From DASPKS01 sp035628035 (GTDB lineage Bacteria > Bacteroidota > Rhodothermia > Rhodothermales > Rubricoccaceae): a DNA stretch of 12,869 bases. Shown piece by piece: positions 7,084 through 12,835 of the stretch. The position numbers and the translations under genes are program-made. The notes under the pieces are model-generated. The model was given only the letters and a program-made list of their open reading frames with translations, was not told the DNA's origin and ran no database searches. The stretch spans positions 1-12,869 of the forward strand of contig DASPKS010000252.1 in NCBI GenBank assembly GCA_035628035.1, written 5' to 3'. Each line of letters opens with the position of its first letter. The stretch's first letter is position 1.

Positions 7084-7109
7084 CTGGAGCGGCCGATCTC
7101 CAGTTTTTT
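7084..7109 (+). terminator. Terminator-like hairpin with T-run, facing rightward
   Basis: CTGGAG (7084-7089) pairs with CTCCAG (7098-7103) around an 8-nt loop, followed at once by six T residues. This is the form of an intrinsic terminator read on the plus strand. It sits between the divergent genes starting at 7022 (minus) and 7223 (plus), where no plus-strand gene ends. It could stop antisense transcription, end a short RNA, or act as a leader attenuator. Confidence 0.5.
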
Positions 7110-7222
7110 CCTTGACACGCGTTTGCTGCAGGTCCTTGCATGACAGGAGGCTGGCACCCGAGGCTCAAACTTTTCGGGCGACCCTCTCACCCGCTGGGCC
7201 TTAGCGGCCCGGAGTCTGGCCT

Positions 7223-7795
7223 ATGCGCTCGCTGCTCCTCGGCGCGGTCCTCGCTGCCGTCGTCCTCTTCCTGTTCGGGTTCGTCGTCTGGGGGCTGATG
7301 CCCGTCGACCCCTTCTCCACCGTCTCCGACGAGCCCGCCCTCTCGCAGACCCTCGTCCAGGTCCTTCCCGCCTCCGGGGTATACCTCCTCCCCGACGAGG
7401 GCGACACGGAGGAGGAGTTCGCCGCCGCCACCGAGGCGATGCGGCGCGGCCCCCTCGCGATGGTGTTCTTCCGCCGCGAGGGCGTCGAGCCGATGGCGCC
7501 GGCGGTGTTCGCCCTCGGATTCCTCCACATGTTCGTGACGGCGCTCCTGCTCGGGCTCGTGCTGCGGCAGGCGGCCCCGGCCCTCCCCTCCTACGGCGCG
7601 CGCGTGGCGTTCGTCGCGCTCCTCGGGCTGACTGCCGCCGTGTGGGCGCGGCTGGGCGAGCCGATCTGGTGGCACTTTCCCTGGGGCTTTCACCTGCTCT
7701 ACTTCTTCTCCGACCTGCTCTCGTGGACGCTCGCCGGGCTCGTGCTCGCGCGGTTCGTCCGCCGCCGGGAGCCGACGCGGTTGGTGGCGGCCTGA
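7223..7795 (+). CDS. Four-helix membrane protein, function unknown
   Basis: A 190-residue inner-membrane protein. Predicted membrane helices lie at about 4-26, 92-114, 126-143 and 155-178; residues 27-91 form an extracytoplasmic or loop domain with LPASGVYLLPDEGDTEEEF. The N-terminal pattern (LLLGAVLAAVVLFLFGFVVW) and the later GVYLLP segment resemble an unnamed family of small bacterial membrane proteins that I cannot tie to a function. The ATG at 7223 has GGAG 8 nt upstream, and a small GGGCC/GGCCC stem (7196-7210) lies just before that site. It is a single-gene plus-strand unit, divergent from the secreted protein at 7022 and convergent with the DNA glycosylase, sharing the hairpin at 7805-7838. 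Confidence 0.75.
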   Translation: MRSLLLGAVLAAVVLFLFGFVVWGLMPVDPFSTVSDEPALSQTLVQVLPASGVYLLPDEGDTEEEFAAATEAMRRGPLAMVFFRREGVEPMAPAVFALGFLHMFVTALLLGLVLRQAAPALPSYGARVAFVALLGLTAAVWARLGEPIWWHFPWGFHLLYFFSDLLSWTLAGLVLARFVRRREPTRLVAA

Positions 7796-7804
7796 CCATC
7801 GATC

Positions 7805-7838
7805 CGCCCGGTCCGGGGCTTAGCTCCCGGACCGGGCG
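7805..7838. terminator. 13-bp hairpin between convergent genes, probable bidirectional terminator
   Basis: CGCCCGGTCCGGG (7805-7817) is the exact reverse complement of CCCGGACCGGGCG (7826-7838), with an 8-nt loop. It lies after the plus-strand membrane gene (stop 7795) and covers the stop codon and last codons of the minus-strand glycosylase. There is no T-run on either side, so it may act by RNA stability or Rho-linked termination. Confidence 0.6.
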
Positions 7839-8446
7839 AGGTCCACGGCCCGCCAGAGGTACCAGCTCGCGATGCTGCGCCAGGGCCGCCACCGCTCGGC
7901 ATGCGCGCGGAGCGTGGTGGCGTCGGGGAGGGCGTCGCCGCCGTAGCGGAGGCGGAAGCCCTGCCGCACGCCAAGGTCGGACACCGGCAGCACGTCGGTG
8001 TGGCCCAGCCCGAAGATCAGGTACATCTCGACGGTCCACGGCCCGACGCCCCTGACCTTCGTCAGCCGCTCGACGAGGGCGTCGTCGGGGAGTGCTGCGG
8101 CTTCCTCGTACATAGGCAGTTCCCCGTCGAGGACCTTCTGCGCGAGGTCGCGCACGGCGGCGGTCTTGGCGCGCGAGAGGCCGGCGGCGCGGAGCGCTTC
8201 TTCCGGCTCGGAGAGGAGCACGTCGGGCGGCGGCACCTCCCCGCCGAAGAGGGCGAGCACGCGCCCGTGGATCGTCGCGGCGGCCTTGCCGGAGAGCTGC
8301 TGGTAGACGATGGCGCGGAGGAGCGCCGGGAAGGGCGCGTCGTGGCGGGGCTCCAGCGTGCACGGCCCCGCCTCGGCGATGAGCGCGGCCATCACGGGGT
8401 CGGCCTTCGCGAGCGACCGCTCGGCCTTGGCGTAGGGGCGGCTCAC
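7820..8446 (-). CDS. AlkA-type DNA-3-methyladenine glycosylase (HhH-GPD)
   Basis: A 208-residue base-excision repair enzyme that should remove alkylated purines from DNA. The helix-hairpin-helix is at about 128-145 (LTKVRGVGPWTVEMYLIFGL) and the catalytic aspartate is Asp157 in LPVSDLGVRQG. The N-terminal part has the usual AIVYQQLSGKAAATIHGR segment (45-62). The length fits the short AlkA class without the extra N-terminal domain of E. coli AlkA. No iron-sulfur cysteines are seen, which argues against an EndoIII/MutY enzyme. The start is GTG at 8446, overlapping the asparaginase stop by 4 nt (GTGA), so the two genes are translationally coupled. An open frame extends further upstream but runs through the asparaginase gene. 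The pairing with a secreted hydrolase is probably operon convenience, not shared function. Confidence 0.9.
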   Translation of the reverse strand: MSRPYAKAERSLAKADPVMAALIAEAGPCTLEPRHDAPFPALLRAIVYQQLSGKAAATIHGRVLALFGGEVPPPDVLLSEPEEALRAAGLSRAKTAAVRDLAQKVLDGELPMYEEAAALPDDALVERLTKVRGVGPWTVEMYLIFGLGHTDVLPVSDLGVRQGFRLRYGGDALPDATTLRAHAERWRPWRSIASWYLWRAVDLARSGS

Positions 8447-9456
8447 TCGTCCTCGTCGGGGTAGAGGCGGACGGTGACGGCGCCGCTCCGCGTGATGAAC
8501 CCCCGGTACATCCCGCCCGTGTTGAACGGCATCGCGACGCGGCCCTCGCGGTCGAGCGCGATGAGCCCGCCGGTCCCGCCTGCCGCCTGGAGCGTCTCGT
8601 GGATGACGGCCTGCGCCGCCTGCGCGCACGGCTCGCCGAGGTACTTCACGCGGGCATGCACGTCGTGCGCGACGGCGAGGCGGATGAAGAACTCGCCGTG
8701 GCCCGTCGTGCTCACGCCGCAGGTGGCGTCGTCGGCCCATGTGGCCGCGCCGATGATGGGCGAGTCGCCCACGCGGCCCCACCGCTTGTTCGTCATGCCG
8801 CCCGTCGAGGTGCCGGCGGCGAGGTGGCCCGCCTGGTCGAGCGCAACGGCGCCGACGGTCCCGGTCATCTGCTCCAGCCGGGGGCCGGCCTCGCCCTGTG
8901 CCTCCCGCTCGCGCCGCTGCACCCGCTCGAGCTCCTCCCGCCGTCGTTCGGTGACGAACCACTCGTTCGGGACGAGCTCTAGCCCCTGCGTCATCGCGAA
9001 CTCCTCGGCGCCCTCGCCAGTGAGGAGGACGTGCGGCGAGTGCTCCATCACGGCGCGGGCGAGCCGGATGGGGTGGCGGACGTGCATCGTCCCGGCGGAG
9101 GCGCCCGCGCGGCCCGTCGCGCCCTCCATCACGGAGGCGTCGTGGCGGGCCGTGCCGTCGGCGGCGAGGACGGCCCCGCGCCCGGCATTGAACGTGGGGT
9201 CGTCTTCCATCAGCTCGATGGCGGCGAGCACAGCGTCGAGGGCCGGGCGGCCTTCGGTGAGCACACCGTGGCCCGCGCGGAGGGCGGCTTCGAGGGCGGT
9301 GCGCGCTGCCGTCTCGCGCTCGGGCGTCATCTGGGCGCGGACGATGGAGCCCGCGCCGCCGTGGATGACGAGGACCACCGGATCGTCAGACGGTTGGGCC
9401 GCGGCGGGCACGGCGGCGAGCAGCGGCATCAAGGCGAGGACGAGGGAGCGACGCAC
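8443..9456 (-). CDS. Isoaspartyl peptidase / L-asparaginase (N-terminal nucleophile hydrolase), secreted
   Basis: A 337-residue precursor of the plant-type asparaginase family (peptidase family T2), which cleaves itself to expose a catalytic threonine and then hydrolyses asparagine or beta-aspartyl dipeptides. The nucleophile is Thr200 in TGTVGAVALD; cleavage falls between Gly199 and Thr200. The family text is clear on both sides: VIHGGAGSI near 30-38, FNAGRGAVLAADG, HDASVMEG, and after the cut TSTGGMTNKRWGRVGDSPIIG and STTGHGEFFIRL. Residues 1-20 are a signal peptide (PAAA-Q), so the enzyme works outside the cytoplasm, unlike E. coli IaaA. The start is GTG 9456 with AGG upstream. It lies 56 nt after the phytase-like gene and overlaps the glycosylase start by 4 nt. 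A peptide-scavenging or protein-repair role is likely. Confidence 0.93.
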   Translation of the reverse strand: MRRSLVLALMPLLAAVPAAAQPSDDPVVLVIHGGAGSIVRAQMTPERETAARTALEAALRAGHGVLTEGRPALDAVLAAIELMEDDPTFNAGRGAVLAADGTARHDASVMEGATGRAGASAGTMHVRHPIRLARAVMEHSPHVLLTGEGAEEFAMTQGLELVPNEWFVTERRREELERVQRREREAQGEAGPRLEQMTGTVGAVALDQAGHLAAGTSTGGMTNKRWGRVGDSPIIGAATWADDATCGVSTTGHGEFFIRLAVAHDVHARVKYLGEPCAQAAQAVIHETLQAAGGTGGLIALDREGRVAMPFNTGGMYRGFITRSGAVTVRLYPDEDE

Positions 9457-9512
9457 GGGACCTGACGATAAGGCGACGGGGCAAGATAGCGTGCGCGCTT
9501 TCCCGCGCCCGG

Positions 9513-10574
9513 TCAGCGCTCCGTGCAGTCGGTCCGCAGGCCGAGCGCGCGGGCGATGGCCCCCCAGTCGAAGGCCGAGACGCCGCCGTCCTCGTCCACG
9601 GCGTAGAAAGCGCCCGAAGGAAACGGCCCGAAGGCGCGCTGCGTGAGGGCGACCCCGTCGGTGTACGCCGTGTGCGGCCCGTAGAAGCTGCCGACGTGCG
9701 CGAGCGTGGCGCGGTCGAACACGTGGAACGTGCTGTGCGTCGAGGACTGGTCGGTGGCGAGGACGTAGCCGCTCCCGTCGCCGCAGGCGTAGAGCGCGAG
9801 ACCCTCGGCTTCATTCGCGAAGAACGGCCGGCCGATGGCCGTGCCGACGTAGGCCCCGTCGAGGGTGTACTGCTTCACGTGGGAGCCGGGGGTGCGCTCC
9901 TCCGCAAGGAGTAACCGCCCGTGTGCCGGGTCGGCCAGGACGGACTCCGCGATGCGGATCGCCCCCGGTCCGCGCGCCTCGCCGAACGTGGCCTCCTGCG
10001 TGGCAACGACGCGCCCGCCCTCCACGGCGAACGAGAACACCTTCACGCGCTCGTCGCGCCCGCCGCCGAGCGGGATGGCGCCGAAGAGGTTGCCCACGTT
10101 GTCCGTCACGAACACGCGGTAGCGACCGGGCAACGACTCGACGACGCTGATCCCGTAAGGCTTCCCGAGGACCCCCTCGCCGAACGTCCCGAGCGGCGTG
10201 AACGACGGGAGGGCGAGCACCTGGACGCGCTGGCCGTCGCGCTCCACGACGAGGAGGAGCGAGTCCACGACGGCGATCCCGTTGGGCCGGCCGAACTGTC
10301 CTGCCCCCCGCCCGCCCCCACCGATGCGCCTCAGCTCTGCCCCCGAGACGGCATCGTGGACCACGATGACGTCGGTGGCTTTGGCCGTCGAGAGAACCCA
10401 GTGCTCGCCACCGGGGCCGTGCCACACAGCAGGCGAGTCGAGGTTGTCCGCCGCCACGTAGGGCGTCTGAAAGGCCTCGGACACCGCGACGGCCGGCACG
10501 TCCGGCAGGCGCGACGTGCTCCGGCAGGCCGAAAGGAGAACGAGTGGGAGAAGGGCGAGCCGTGCGGGGGGCAT
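9513..10574 (-). CDS. Beta-propeller phytase-like lipoprotein
   Basis: A 353-residue lipoprotein: lipobox LLSAC with Cys17, then a six-bladed propeller. The beta-propeller phytase landmarks are recognisable: DSPAVW at 46-51 (family DDPAIW), RPNGIAV (96-102), KPYGISV, EGLALYACGDGSGYVLATDQ (257-276), FHVFDR, TDGVAL (305-310, family TDGI), and AFDWGAI near the end (family W-D/E-IA). Known members use bound calcium to remove phosphate from phytate, and this one would act in the periplasm or at the cell surface. ATG 10574 has GAGGGG before it and lies 5 nt past the L,D-transpeptidase stop, so the genes are co-transcribed. Substitutions in the first motif (DSPA for DDPA) mean that another phosphate ester, or loss of activity, is possible. 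A non-phytase NHL-type propeller is the alternative. Confidence 0.78.
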   Translation of the reverse strand: MPPARLALLPLVLLSACRSTSRLPDVPAVAVSEAFQTPYVAADNLDSPAVWHGPGGEHWVLSTAKATDVIVVHDAVSGAELRRIGGGGRGAGQFGRPNGIAVVDSLLLVVERDGQRVQVLALPSFTPLGTFGEGVLGKPYGISVVESLPGRYRVFVTDNVGNLFGAIPLGGGRDERVKVFSFAVEGGRVVATQEATFGEARGPGAIRIAESVLADPAHGRLLLAEERTPGSHVKQYTLDGAYVGTAIGRPFFANEAEGLALYACGDGSGYVLATDQSSTHSTFHVFDRATLAHVGSFYGPHTAYTDGVALTQRAFGPFPSGAFYAVDEDGGVSAFDWGAIARALGLRTDCTER

Positions 10575-10579
10575 GCCCC

Positions 10580-11341
10580 TCAAAGCGCCGGGAGCCCCCA
10601 CGCGTTCCGCAGCCGCCGGTACACCGACGACGGGAGTTGGACGAGCACGGGCGCCGCGTCGTGGTCGAGCCACGCGATCACCTCGGCGAGCGAGGGCTCC
10701 GGCATCGCCGTACAGCCCGACGTGGTGGAGCCGGGCCCGCGCCAGACGTGGAGGAAGATGCACGAGCCGCCGCCCGGCGCGGCCTCCGCGTTGTGCGCGA
10801 CGACGACACCCCGGCGGTAGAGCACGTCGCCGCGGCGCATCTCCTCGTGGCTCGACCAGTCAGCCGCGACCGAGGTGCGGTCGAGCACCTGGTTGTAGTA
10901 CCGCGAGGCCGCGTCGTCCACGCACTCGAGGTCGGGCGTGGCCTGGAGGTACGGCAGGCCGGTGTTCGCAGAATCCGTCGCCGCGTACCCGAACGCCGTC
11001 GTGAGCAAAAAAACCCCTGCCGTGGCGCGCCCGTCGCCCTCCGCCTTCTGCGGGCCCTCGGACGGCGGCGCGCCGTGGAGCCCGCGCCCCCACCCGAGCC
11101 CGCTCCGCCCGACAACGACTTCGACGGGTTCGCCTACGGGATGCCAGGGCGCATCGGGCCCGGTTCGCGCGAAGCGTCGGAGCGTACCCGTCGTCGCCTC
11201 CCACGAAGGCGTGACGACCACGACGAGCTGGCGGGACGCCTCGGGGATGGGGCTGCCGCTGCGCATCGGAACGACGCAGGCGGCGAGCGCAAGGGCGAGA
11301 ACCCCGCAGGGCCATGCGGAGCGAAGGGGTAGCAGTCGCAC
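10580..11341 (-). CDS. L,D-transpeptidase (YkuD-fold) lipoprotein
   Basis: A 253-residue cell-wall enzyme that links peptidoglycan stems or attaches proteins to them through an active cysteine. The catalytic segment is SCIFLHVWRGPGSTTSGCTAM with His198 and Cys210, the HxxxG...GC pattern of the YkuD family. A lipobox (LALAAC, Cys22) follows a hydrophobic stretch, so it is likely anchored on the periplasmic side of a membrane. The start is uncertain: GTG 11341 gives a compact lipoprotein signal (residues 1-21), while GTG 11386 adds 15 residues; neither has a good ribosome-binding site. It is first of the four-gene run through the phytase-like protein, asparaginase and glycosylase. A decayed partial copy of its 5' end lies at 12131-12205. 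The 250-nt gap to the divergent gene at 11592 must hold its promoter, but I see no clear box. Confidence 0.85.
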   Translation of the reverse strand: MRLLPLRSAWPCGVLALALAACVVPMRSGSPIPEASRQLVVVVTPSWEATTGTLRRFARTGPDAPWHPVGEPVEVVVGRSGLGWGRGLHGAPPSEGPQKAEGDGRATAGVFLLTTAFGYAATDSANTGLPYLQATPDLECVDDAASRYYNQVLDRTSVAADWSSHEEMRRGDVLYRRGVVVAHNAEAAPGGGSCIFLHVWRGPGSTTSGCTAMPEPSLAEVIAWLDHDAAPVLVQLPSSVYRRLRNAWGLPAL

Positions 11342-11591
11342 AGGACTAGGGAAAGGAGGCGCGTGAAAATAGGGGCGCGTCCACACGGCGGCTGCAGGGA
11401 GCCCAGGTCCTCGCCGCGCCAGCCGACCGAGCCAACGGTGCGTCCGCCACCGCCTCGGGACTTAACCCGCCATAGATCGCCCGGGAGAAATGGTCACGCT
11501 CCCGTGCCCTTTCGGACAAATGATCCGGGTTCGGTGTGGACTGCACACCCTTTGGAGAAGCCGCCGTACTCGTCCTAGCCCGCCTCGCTTC

Positions 11592-12059
11592 ATGGATCGC
11601 ATCATCCCCCTCGCCGGGCTCATCGCCCTGCAGCCCTTGACTGCCCATGCGCAGAAGGGGACCCTGACCTCGGCGGCGGCTGTCGCACAGGTCTCCGCGG
11701 TGGTGGTCCCCTCTGCCGAGGTGGCGTCAGGCGGACTGTGGGCGCTCGCTCCTGCGCGGGCCACCGAGGTAGCTCCCGCCCCGAACGGCCGACGCTCCTT
11801 CAGGGTGTCGTTCGGGACGCCCGTTCTCGTCACGGTCCGCGGGGTACCCCTCGGCGGGGAAGGCGGCACTGTTCGGGTGCCCCTCTCGTGCGCGCTCCAC
11901 GCCGAGGAGGGCGCGCCTCACCCGGCCCCTTTCGCTTGCGATGTCGGGATTGAGATCACCCCTGAGGCCGGCAGGACGACGGAGCAGTGGGTCTTCGTCG
12001 ACAGCGCGCGTGCGGCGGACCCCATGACGGTCATCCTAGCCGTTTCCTCGAACCCCTGA
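11592..12059 (+). CDS. Small secreted protein of unknown function
   Basis: A 155-residue protein with a signal peptide (MDRIIPLAGLIALQPLTAHA, cleavage before Q21). The mature chain is rich in Ala, Val, Pro and small residues with a strand-like alternation (FRVSFGTPVLVTVRGVPLGG; WVFVDSA; MTVILAVSSNP) and two cysteines (in LSCALH and FACDVG, about 20 residues apart) that could pair. The pattern recalls small secreted Ig-like or DUF4402-like beta proteins, but I cannot assign it to a family. The frame is open upstream to 11490; ATG 11592 is chosen because it begins the signal peptide. It is divergent from the L,D-transpeptidase and followed within 3 nt by the hairpin at 12062-12079. Codon use is compatible with a real gene, but coding status rests mainly on the signal peptide. 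Confidence 0.62.
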   Translation: MDRIIPLAGLIALQPLTAHAQKGTLTSAAAVAQVSAVVVPSAEVASGGLWALAPARATEVAPAPNGRRSFRVSFGTPVLVTVRGVPLGGEGGTVRVPLSCALHAEEGAPHPAPFACDVGIEITPEAGRTTEQWVFVDSARAADPMTVILAVSSNP

Positions 12060-12061
12060 GC

Positions 12062-12079
12062 AAAAGCGCCGCTCGGCGC
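12062..12079 (-). terminator. Terminator-like hairpin with T-run, facing leftward
   Basis: GCGCCG and CGGCGC arms (12066-12071 and 12074-12079) with a TTTT run immediately after on the minus strand (12065-12062). It would stop transcription coming leftward from the remnant at 12131-12205, and is also placed just after the stop of the plus-strand gene at 12059. The very tight loop and short T-run make it a modest candidate. Confidence 0.4.
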
Positions 12080-12130
12080 CGGCCAGGTGGTCCCCGGACG
12101 CTCCGGAGAAGACAAGCGTCCCGGTGCGTG

Positions 12131-12205
12131 GCCTCGGGGGTGGGCCCCCTGCATCGGGACGATGCAAGCGGCTAGAGCGAGGGTGGCTAAGGAAGGGGGG
12201 CGCGT
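12131..12205 (-). pseudogene. Decayed partial copy of the L,D-transpeptidase lipoprotein leader
   Basis: The minus strand encodes LALAACIVPM (Cys codon 12166-12164), matching LALAACVVPM of the lipoprotein at 11341-10580. Over 31 nt (12151-12181 against 11263-11293 or so) about 25 match, and all but one mismatch falls at a third codon position. A second match, 16 of 19 nt, lies at 12187-12205 against 11346-11364, and GCCTCGGGG at 12131 against 11238 extends it on the other side. The copy lacks about 46 nt that in the intact gene hold the start codon and signal n-region. No catalytic domain follows. It reads as the stub of a duplicated lipoprotein gene. Confidence 0.42.
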
Positions 12206-12266
12206 AGGTGCGAAGCGTGGATGCGAGTTGGCCGCGGGTCCGCACCCGTCCGTTTCTTATCGCCCG

Positions 12267-12752
12267 ATGGCCCCCACGCTCGCCCGCCTGCTCGCCGACC
12301 TCGTCGTGGTCGCCCATGCGCTGTTCGTCGCGTTCGTCGTGGCGGGCGGGCTGCTCGTGCTGCGGTGGCCACGCCTGGCGTGGGCACACGTGCCGGCTGC
12401 CGTGTGGGGCACGCTCATCGAGTTCTTCGGGTGGGTGTGCCCGCTGACGCCACTGGAGAACCACCTCCGGCGCCTCGGAGGGGAGGGCGGCTACGCAGGC
12501 GGGTTCATCGAGCGGTACGTCTTCGCCGCGCTCTACCCCGAGGGGCTGACGCGCACGCACCAGGTGATCCTCGGGTCGCTTGTGCTCGCCCTCAACGGGT
12601 TCGTCTACTGGCGGCTGTGGCGTAGAAAGAGAAACGCCCCAGCGCGAGGGGCACCGGGGCGGGAGAGCCAACGGTCGGACTCGAACCGACGACCTGCTCA
12701 TTACGAAGCAACAGACACCCCTCAAATCCAGCGCAGGAACGGAGGTTTTTGA
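12267..12752 (+). CDS. DUF2784 membrane protein, C-terminus extended by an insertion
   Basis: A 161-residue inner-membrane protein. Residues 1-122 match DUF2784 closely: LADLVVVAHALFVAFVVAGG, LRWPRLAWAHVPAAVWGTLIEF, GWVCPLTPLENHLRR, GGYAGGFIERYVFAALYP, GLTRTHQ. Three or four helices are likely (about 12-32, 40-58, 98-118). The family has no established function and usually ends near 120-140 residues. Here the frame runs on through a tRNA fragment read backwards (SQRSDSNRRPAHYE) and then ATDTPQIQRRNGGF. In an intact tRNA-Thr gene the base sequence after HYE would give TGA, so the native protein probably ended at residue 147; the last 14 residues come from foreign DNA. ATG 12267 is chosen because it begins the family domain; an upstream open stretch to 12087 lacks protein character. 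Confidence 0.87.
   Translation: MAPTLARLLADLVVVAHALFVAFVVAGGLLVLRWPRLAWAHVPAAVWGTLIEFFGWVCPLTPLENHLRRLGGEGGYAGGFIERYVFAALYPEGLTRTHQVILGSLVLALNGFVYWRLWRRKRNAPARGAPGRESQRSDSNRRPAHYEATDTPQIQRRNGGF
12624..12652 (-). terminator. Intrinsic terminator of the tRNA-Thr gene
   Basis: On the minus strand, GCCCC (12652-12648), a 7-nt loop, and GGGGC (12640-12636) are followed by GTTTCTCTTTC. It lies 14 nt past the tRNA 3' end and inside the DUF2784 coding region. Its presence shows that the tRNA fragment is the original chromosomal 3' half with its own downstream signals. Confidence 0.6.
12666..12707 (-). tRNA. 3' half of tRNA-Thr(CGU), cut at the anticodon loop; attachment-site remnant
   Basis: Read on the minus strand from 12707: anticodon loop TTCGTAA (anticodon CGT), 3' anticodon stem TGAGC, variable region AGGTC, T-arm GTCGG-TTCGAGT-CCGAC, acceptor strand CGTTGGC, discriminator T at 12666. 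Every segment has the correct length. Upstream of the loop the sequence is TGTTGC in place of the required GCTCA, and no D-arm or 5' acceptor strand (expected GCCAACG) follows to the right. CCA is not encoded. The exact break at position 32 is the mark of tyrosine-integrase insertion at the anticodon loop, which leaves a displaced 3' half at one end and a rebuilt complete tRNA at the other. Confidence 0.85.
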
Positions 12753-12768
12753 CGGTCACGCAGATGAT

Positions 12769-12791
12769 GGGTACGCTTGGGGTACGACTTG
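12769..12791. repeat. Tandem 11/12-bp direct repeat near the attachment site
   Basis: GGGTACGCTTG (12769-12779) is followed directly by GGGTACGACTTG (12780-12791), identical except for one inserted A. It lies about 60 bp from the tRNA break. Tyrosine integrases bind such short direct repeats as arm-type sites. Confidence 0.5.
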
Positions 12792-12813
12792 AGAAAGACC
12801 CCGTTTGGAGACC

Positions 12814-12835
12814 AAAAAAGGGCCTTTCTTGGCCC
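12814..12835 (-). terminator. Intrinsic terminator facing leftward
   Basis: On the minus strand GGGCC (12835-12831), loop AAGAAA, GGCCC (12824-12820), then TTTTTT (12819-12814). It would end a minus-strand gene whose body lies beyond the right edge, and it insulates the tRNA remnant from that gene's transcription. Confidence 0.7.

Noticed and set aside
7112..7140. TTGACA followed by possible -10 as an E. coli-type promoter for the 7223 gene
   Set aside because: No acceptable -10 lies 16-18 bp downstream, and the likely phylum uses different promoter boxes.
8447..8962. Upstream extension of the DNA glycosylase frame
   Set aside because: It is an Arg-rich shadow of the asparaginase gene; the GTG at 8446 starts the recognisable domain.
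11533..11549. GGTGT / ACACC inverted repeat upstream of the 11592 gene
   Set aside because: Only 5 bp arms with no promoter box or T-run to go with it; within chance.
12661..12760. A complete tRNA gene at the right end
   Set aside because: No D-arm, 5' anticodon strand or 5' acceptor strand exists to the right of 12707; only the 3' half is there.
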